A stretch of 26,852 nucleotides of DNA from an uncultured Beijerinckiaceae bacterium (GTDB lineage Bacteria > Pseudomonadota > Alphaproteobacteria > Rhizobiales > Beijerinckiaceae): NCBI GenBank assembly GCA_937873345.1, contig CALMRL010000369.1, positions 1-26,852 of the forward strand, in the 5' to 3' direction. Shown piece after piece: positions 23,471 through 26,852 of this stretch (its first letter is position 1; each line of letters begins with the position of its first letter). The translations under genes and the position numbers were made by a program. Below the pieces are notes generated by a model. The model did no database searches. It saw only the letters and a program-made list of their open reading frames with translations, and was not told the origin of the DNA.

Positions 23471-24823
23471 TTGCAAGCCGGTGCCGAGACGTTGAACGCC
23501 ACGCCGCCGCAGGCGGACCACGTGCCCGACGAGCCGCGCCGCTTCCTCGGCGGGCTGGTGGCGGTGCGTGCGAGCGAGGTCGCCGCGCTGACCTACGCCT
23601 GGCTCTACATCCTGGCCGTGCTGATGTCGTACTACATCATGCGGCCGATCCGCGACGAGATGGGCGTCGCCGGCGGCGTGAAGAACCTGACGTGGCTGTT
23701 CACCGGCACGCTGGTGGCGATGATCGCCCTCAACGTGCCGTTCGGCGCGCTCGTCCGCGCCCTGCCGCGGGCGCGCTTCATCGCGATCACCTACCGCTTC
23801 TTCGCCGCCAACATCCTCGCCTTCGCGCTCGCCCTTTGGCTCGCCGACAGGGCGCAGGCGGTGTGGGTCGGGCGCGTCTTCTTCATCTGGATCTCGGTGT
23901 TCAACCTGTTCGTCGTCTCGATCTTCTGGGCGATGATGGTCGACACCTTCGATTCCGAGCAGAGCAAGCGGCTATTCGGCTTCATCGCCGCCGGCGCCAC
24001 GGTCGGCGCGCTCATCGGCTCCTTCGTGGTGGTGGCGCTGGCCAAGCACGTGCCGCAGACCGCGCTGCTGGTCGGCGCCGCCGCCCTGCTCGAGGTCGCG
24101 GTGTTCTGCGTCAGGCGCCTGTCGACGCGGGCCAAGGCGATGCGCCGCGAGGAGGCCGCCACCGCCGACGAGAGGGTCGGCGGCAGCCTGTGGGCGGGCT
24201 TCGTCAAGACCTTCTCCTCGCCCTACCTCCTCAACACGGCGCTGTTCCTGCTGCTGTTCTCGCTGACCTCGACGTTGCTGTACTTCGAGGTCGCCGATGT
24301 CGCCGCGACCGCCTACCGCGACAGGGCAGCGCGCACGGCGTTCTTCGCCGACATCGACCTCGCGGTGAACGTGCTCACCCTGCTCGTCCAGCTCTTCGCG
24401 ACCGCGCCGCTGCTGCGCCGGCTCGGCGTGATGCTGACCTTCGCGCTGCTGCCGGCGGCGAGCGTGCTCGGCTTCGGCTATCTTGCCCTCGCGCCCTCCG
24501 TCGCCGCCATCGTCGCCTTCCAGGTGTTCCGCCGCGCCGCCAACTTCGCGGTGGCGCGACCGACGCGCGAGATCCTCTACACCGTCGTGCCGCGCGAGGA
24601 CCGCTATAAGGCGAAGAGCTTCATCGACACGGTGGTGTACCGCCTCGGCGACCAGCTCGGCGCCTGGTCGAGCGATCTCGGCCACGGGCTGAGCCACACC
24701 GCGCTCGCCGTGCTCGCCATCCCGCTCTCGGTCGCCTGGCTCGTCGGCAGCCTGTGGCTCGGGCGTCGTCAAGAGCAGTTGGCGGCGAGCAACACGGCGC
24801 AGGAGGCGGGCGGCGCGCCTTGA
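23471..24823 (+). CDS. MFS-type membrane transporter, nucleotide (NTP/NDP) transporter-like
   Basis: A 450-residue protein with about 12 hydrophobic helices. Segments such as YYIMRPIRDEMGVAGG, ARPTREILYTVVPREDRYKA and KSFIDTVVYRLGDQLGAW resemble bacterial Npt1/Npt2 and ADP/ATP-translocase-like proteins rather than ordinary drug transporters. It sits in the inner membrane; in free-living bacteria the substrate of this group is mostly unknown. The TTG at 23471 lies about 11 nt after AAAGAGAGAG. A GTG at 23522 with GGCGGA 4 nt upstream is an alternative start. It ends 42 bp before a Tat-type aldo/keto reductase on the same strand, probably one operon. Confidence 0.85.
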   Translation: MQAGAETLNATPPQADHVPDEPRRFLGGLVAVRASEVAALTYAWLYILAVLMSYYIMRPIRDEMGVAGGVKNLTWLFTGTLVAMIALNVPFGALVRALPRARFIAITYRFFAANILAFALALWLADRAQAVWVGRVFFIWISVFNLFVVSIFWAMMVDTFDSEQSKRLFGFIAAGATVGALIGSFVVVALAKHVPQTALLVGAAALLEVAVFCVRRLSTRAKAMRREEAATADERVGGSLWAGFVKTFSSPYLLNTALFLLLFSLTSTLLYFEVADVAATAYRDRAARTAFFADIDLAVNVLTLLVQLFATAPLLRRLGVMLTFALLPAASVLGFGYLALAPSVAAIVAFQVFRRAANFAVARPTREILYTVVPREDRYKAKSFIDTVVYRLGDQLGAWSSDLGHGLSHTALAVLAIPLSVAWLVGSLWLGRRQEQLAASNTAQEAGGAP

Positions 24824-24865
24824 CCGTCCTCATGCCAGACCTTCCTCATGCCAGGAGCGATCGCC

Positions 24866-25819
24866 ATGGACCGTCACCCGCCGCACCACGCCACGAGGCG
24901 CCGCGTGCTCGGCACCGGAGCCGGCGCCGCGCTGCTGCTCGGCCTCGATCCGCTCGCCGTGCTTGCCGATGACGCGGTCCTGCGGCGGAAAATCCCGTCC
25001 ACGGGCGAACTCCTCCCCGCCATCGGCCTTGGCACCGGCGGCAGCACCGGCGAGACCTACAGGGCCGACACCGCCGAGGCGCGGGCATCGCTCGACGCCG
25101 TGGTGAAGGCCATGCTGGCGGCGGGCGCGACGCTGATCGACACGGCCTCGACCTACGGCGACGCCGAGGCGGTCATCGGCTCGGTGGTCGCGCAGAACAA
25201 GCTGCGCGACAGGGTCTTCATCGCCACCAAGATGGAGGCGACCGAGCCGAAGGCCGGCGCGGCCGAGCTGCAGCGCTCGCTGAAGCGGCTGCAGGTGACG
25301 AAGGTCGACCTCGTGCAGCTGCACAACGTCCGCGACCCGCAGCAGAGCCTGGCGATGTTCCGGCAGTTCAAGGCGGAGGGCCTCACCCGCACCTTCGGCG
25401 TCACCTCCACCTTCCCCGAGGACTACGCCGCCATGGAGGCGGTGGTGCGCCGCGAAAAGCCTGAGTTCATGGAGGTCGGCTACTCCATCGGCGACCGGCA
25501 GGCGGAGGAGCGCCTCCTGCCGGCGGCGGCCGACGCCGGCGCGGCGGTGCTGGCAGCCCAGCCGGTCGGCGGTGGGCGCAGCCCTCTGTTCAAGCTCGTG
25601 AAGGGCAAGGCCCTGCCGCCGATCGCCGGGGAGATCGGCGCGGCGAGCTGGGCGCAGTTCTTCCTCAAGTACGTGCTCTCCCACCCCGCCGTGACGGCGG
25701 CGATCCCCGGCACCACCAGCGTGGGCCACATGGAGGACGACCTCGGCGCGATGCGCGGACGGCTGCCCGACGCCGGCGAGCGTAGGACGATGGCAGCGAC
25801 GTTCGACGCGATGCGGTGA
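24866..25819 (+). CDS. aldo/keto reductase with Tat-type signal
   Basis: A 317-residue NADPH-dependent carbonyl reductase fold. The catalytic tetrad is in place: Asp92 and Tyr97 in TLIDTASTYGDAE, Lys122 in IATKMEA, and His153 in DLVQLHNV. LPAIGLGTGGS precedes the barrel and AIPGTTSVGHMEDDL lies near the cofactor site. The N-terminus HATRRRVLGTGAGAALLLGL followed by VLA-DD is a twin-arginine signal, so periplasmic location is predicted. The ATG at 24866 has AGGAG 8 nt upstream; the ATG at 24848 lies before that site and is rejected. It is in a likely operon with the transporter upstream. Confidence 0.93.
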   Translation: MDRHPPHHATRRRVLGTGAGAALLLGLDPLAVLADDAVLRRKIPSTGELLPAIGLGTGGSTGETYRADTAEARASLDAVVKAMLAAGATLIDTASTYGDAEAVIGSVVAQNKLRDRVFIATKMEATEPKAGAAELQRSLKRLQVTKVDLVQLHNVRDPQQSLAMFRQFKAEGLTRTFGVTSTFPEDYAAMEAVVRREKPEFMEVGYSIGDRQAEERLLPAAADAGAAVLAAQPVGGGRSPLFKLVKGKALPPIAGEIGAASWAQFFLKYVLSHPAVTAAIPGTTSVGHMEDDLGAMRGRLPDAGERRTMAATFDAMR

Positions 25820-25849
25820 GGCTGCGCCGGGATCGCGGGATGCGTCCGC

Positions 25850-25862
25850 GGCCCTGGGGGCC
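25850..25862 (+). terminator. weak terminator-like hairpin
   Basis: GGCCC, TGG, GGGCC followed by TCCTCTTTC, 30 bp after the aldo/keto reductase stop. The 5-bp stem and broken T-run make it only suggestive. Confidence 0.3.
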
Positions 25863-25952
25863 TCCTCTTTCAAATCGCCGCCGGATCGAGACCACGGCGC
25901 TGAGCTTCAACGCCCCGCACCGATGGTCGCAGCGCCGGCCCTGCGGCCTCCG

Positions 25953-26852
25953 TCAGCCGGCCGGTCGCGCTTGGTAGGACGCGATCTGGTCGAGCGTCAG
26001 CGCGCGGGCGGGCCGGCCGGCGGCGACGGCCCTGTACCAATCGATCGTCCAGGCCAGCGCCTCGGCGGTGGCGAGGCGGGGCCGCCAGCCGAGCCTGTGG
26101 AGCGCCTTGGCGGCGTCGACGCGCAGCAGCATCGCCTCGTGGGGCCAGCTGTTGGCATCCTGGTGCCACGTCGCCCCTTCGCCCCACAGGGCGGTGGCAC
26201 GCTCGACCACCCGGCCGACCGGCCAGGCGTCGCCGTCCTGCGGACCGAAGTTCCAGCCCTCGGCGACAGCGGCGCTCTGCTCGCAGAGGGCCTCTGCGAG
26301 CACGAGGTAGCCGGCGAGCGGCTCCAGCACGTGCTGCCAGGGGCGCGTCGCCAGCGGGTTGCGGATCATCACCGCCTCGCCTTGGCTCCAGGCGCGCACG
26401 CAGTCCGGGATCAGCCGGTCGCGCGAGTGGTCGCCGCCGCCGATGACGTTGCCGGCGCGCGCCGAGGCGAGGCGCGGACCGCCCTCGCGGTTGAAGAACG
26501 AGCGGCGGTAGCTCGCCGTGACCAGCTCGGCGCAGCCCTTGGAGGCGCTGTAGGGGTCCGAGCCGCCCATCCGCTCGTCCTCGCGGTAGGCCCAGAGCTG
26601 CTCGACGTTCTCGTAGCACTTGTCGCTGGTGACGTTGACCACGGCGCGCAGCTCCGGCGCGGCGCGGGCGGCGTCGAGCACGTTGCACAGCCCGACGACG
26701 TTGGTCGCGAAGGTGTCGGCCGGCGCCTCGTAGGACGGATGGACCAGCGCCTGCGCGGCAAGGTGCAGCACGATCTCGGGGCGGGCGGCGGCGAAGGCCG
26801 CGGCGACGGTGCCGCCGTCGCGGATGTCGCCGAACCGCGCACCGCCCGGCTG
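25953..26852 (-). CDS. rfbG: CDP-glucose 4,6-dehydratase (partial, 5' end outside the window)
   Basis: A short-chain dehydrogenase-type nucleotide-sugar enzyme that dehydrates CDP-glucose to CDP-4-keto-6-deoxyglucose, the entry step to dideoxysugars of O-antigen or capsule. Visible blocks are VLHLAAQALVHPSYEAPADT, VTSDKCYEN, DPYSASKGCAELV with the catalytic Tyr-x-x-x-Lys, ARAGNVIGGGD, IRNPLATRPWQHVLEPL and GWNFGPQ. All are typical of RfbG. The frame is open to the right edge; the N-terminal Rossmann Gly motif is outside. rfbF would be expected nearby beyond the edge. Confidence 0.93.
   Translation of the reverse strand, partial: QPGGARFGDIRDGGTVAAAFAAARPEIVLHLAAQALVHPSYEAPADTFATNVVGLCNVLDAARAAPELRAVVNVTSDKCYENVEQLWAYREDERMGGSDPYSASKGCAELVTASYRRSFFNREGGPRLASARAGNVIGGGDHSRDRLIPDCVRAWSQGEAVMIRNPLATRPWQHVLEPLAGYLVLAEALCEQSAAVAEGWNFGPQDGDAWPVGRVVERATALWGEGATWHQDANSWPHEAMLLRVDAAKALHRLGWRPRLATAEALAWTIDWYRAVAAGRPARALTLDQIASYQARPAG

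Noticed and set aside
24830..25873. 347-codon minus-strand frame
   Set aside because: Antisense to the aldo/keto reductase with a complete catalytic tetrad; composition is typical of a GC-rich mirror frame.

Overview
The window is high-GC DNA that looks alphaproteobacterial, probably Hyphomicrobiales and possibly Methylobacteriaceae-like. This rests on gene content and on the IS5/IS630/IS481-type remnants, so the taxon is inference. It splits into an accessory, IS-scarred left part (about 1-19600) and a more coherent high-GC right part (about 19600-26852).

Region 1 (1-1600) holds one uncertain ORF and a broken IS630 transposase. Region 2 (1778-11420) is a one-directional run of minus-strand genes. 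In transcription order these are a malonate-semialdehyde-decarboxylase-like tautomerase, a nitronate monooxygenase, two LysR regulators, a 55-residue secreted peptide, a sulfite-oxidase-fold molybdoenzyme, a succinate-semialdehyde-type aldehyde dehydrogenase, a Tat-signal fragment, a Tat-type alpha/beta hydrolase and a heme aldoxime dehydratase. Read together it resembles a catabolic or detoxification island for nitro, nitronate and aldoxime compounds. The clearest step pair is nitronate to malonate semialdehyde (nitronate monooxygenase) followed by decarboxylation to acetaldehyde (tautomerase). The aldehyde dehydrogenase could take up aldehydes, and the aldoxime dehydratase makes nitriles.

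Region 3 (11570-15100) has an IS5 fragment and then a GST-MFS transporter pair transcribed divergently from a LysR regulator. It looks AT-richer than its surroundings. The MFS gene lacks a conventional start codon at the expected place: a good Shine-Dalgarno sequence precedes an ATT codon.

Region 4 (15100-19600) is a graveyard. It contains two abutting IS5-family remnants, an intact msrB, an EthD-family pseudogene, a cobalamin riboswitch with no recognisable intact target, IS481 and IS630 tails, and a diguanylate cyclase pseudogene that has lost its GGDEF signature.

Region 5 (19609-26852) carries a sulfotransferase followed by a glycine-rich Hint-domain protein, a Tat-type F420-dependent-NADP-reductase-like protein, a divergent nucleotide-transporter-like membrane protein with a Tat-type aldo/keto reductase, and a CDP-glucose 4,6-dehydratase gene cut by the right edge. 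Surface-polysaccharide or exported-protein functions dominate here.

All assignments come from reading motifs in the sequence; no database search was run.
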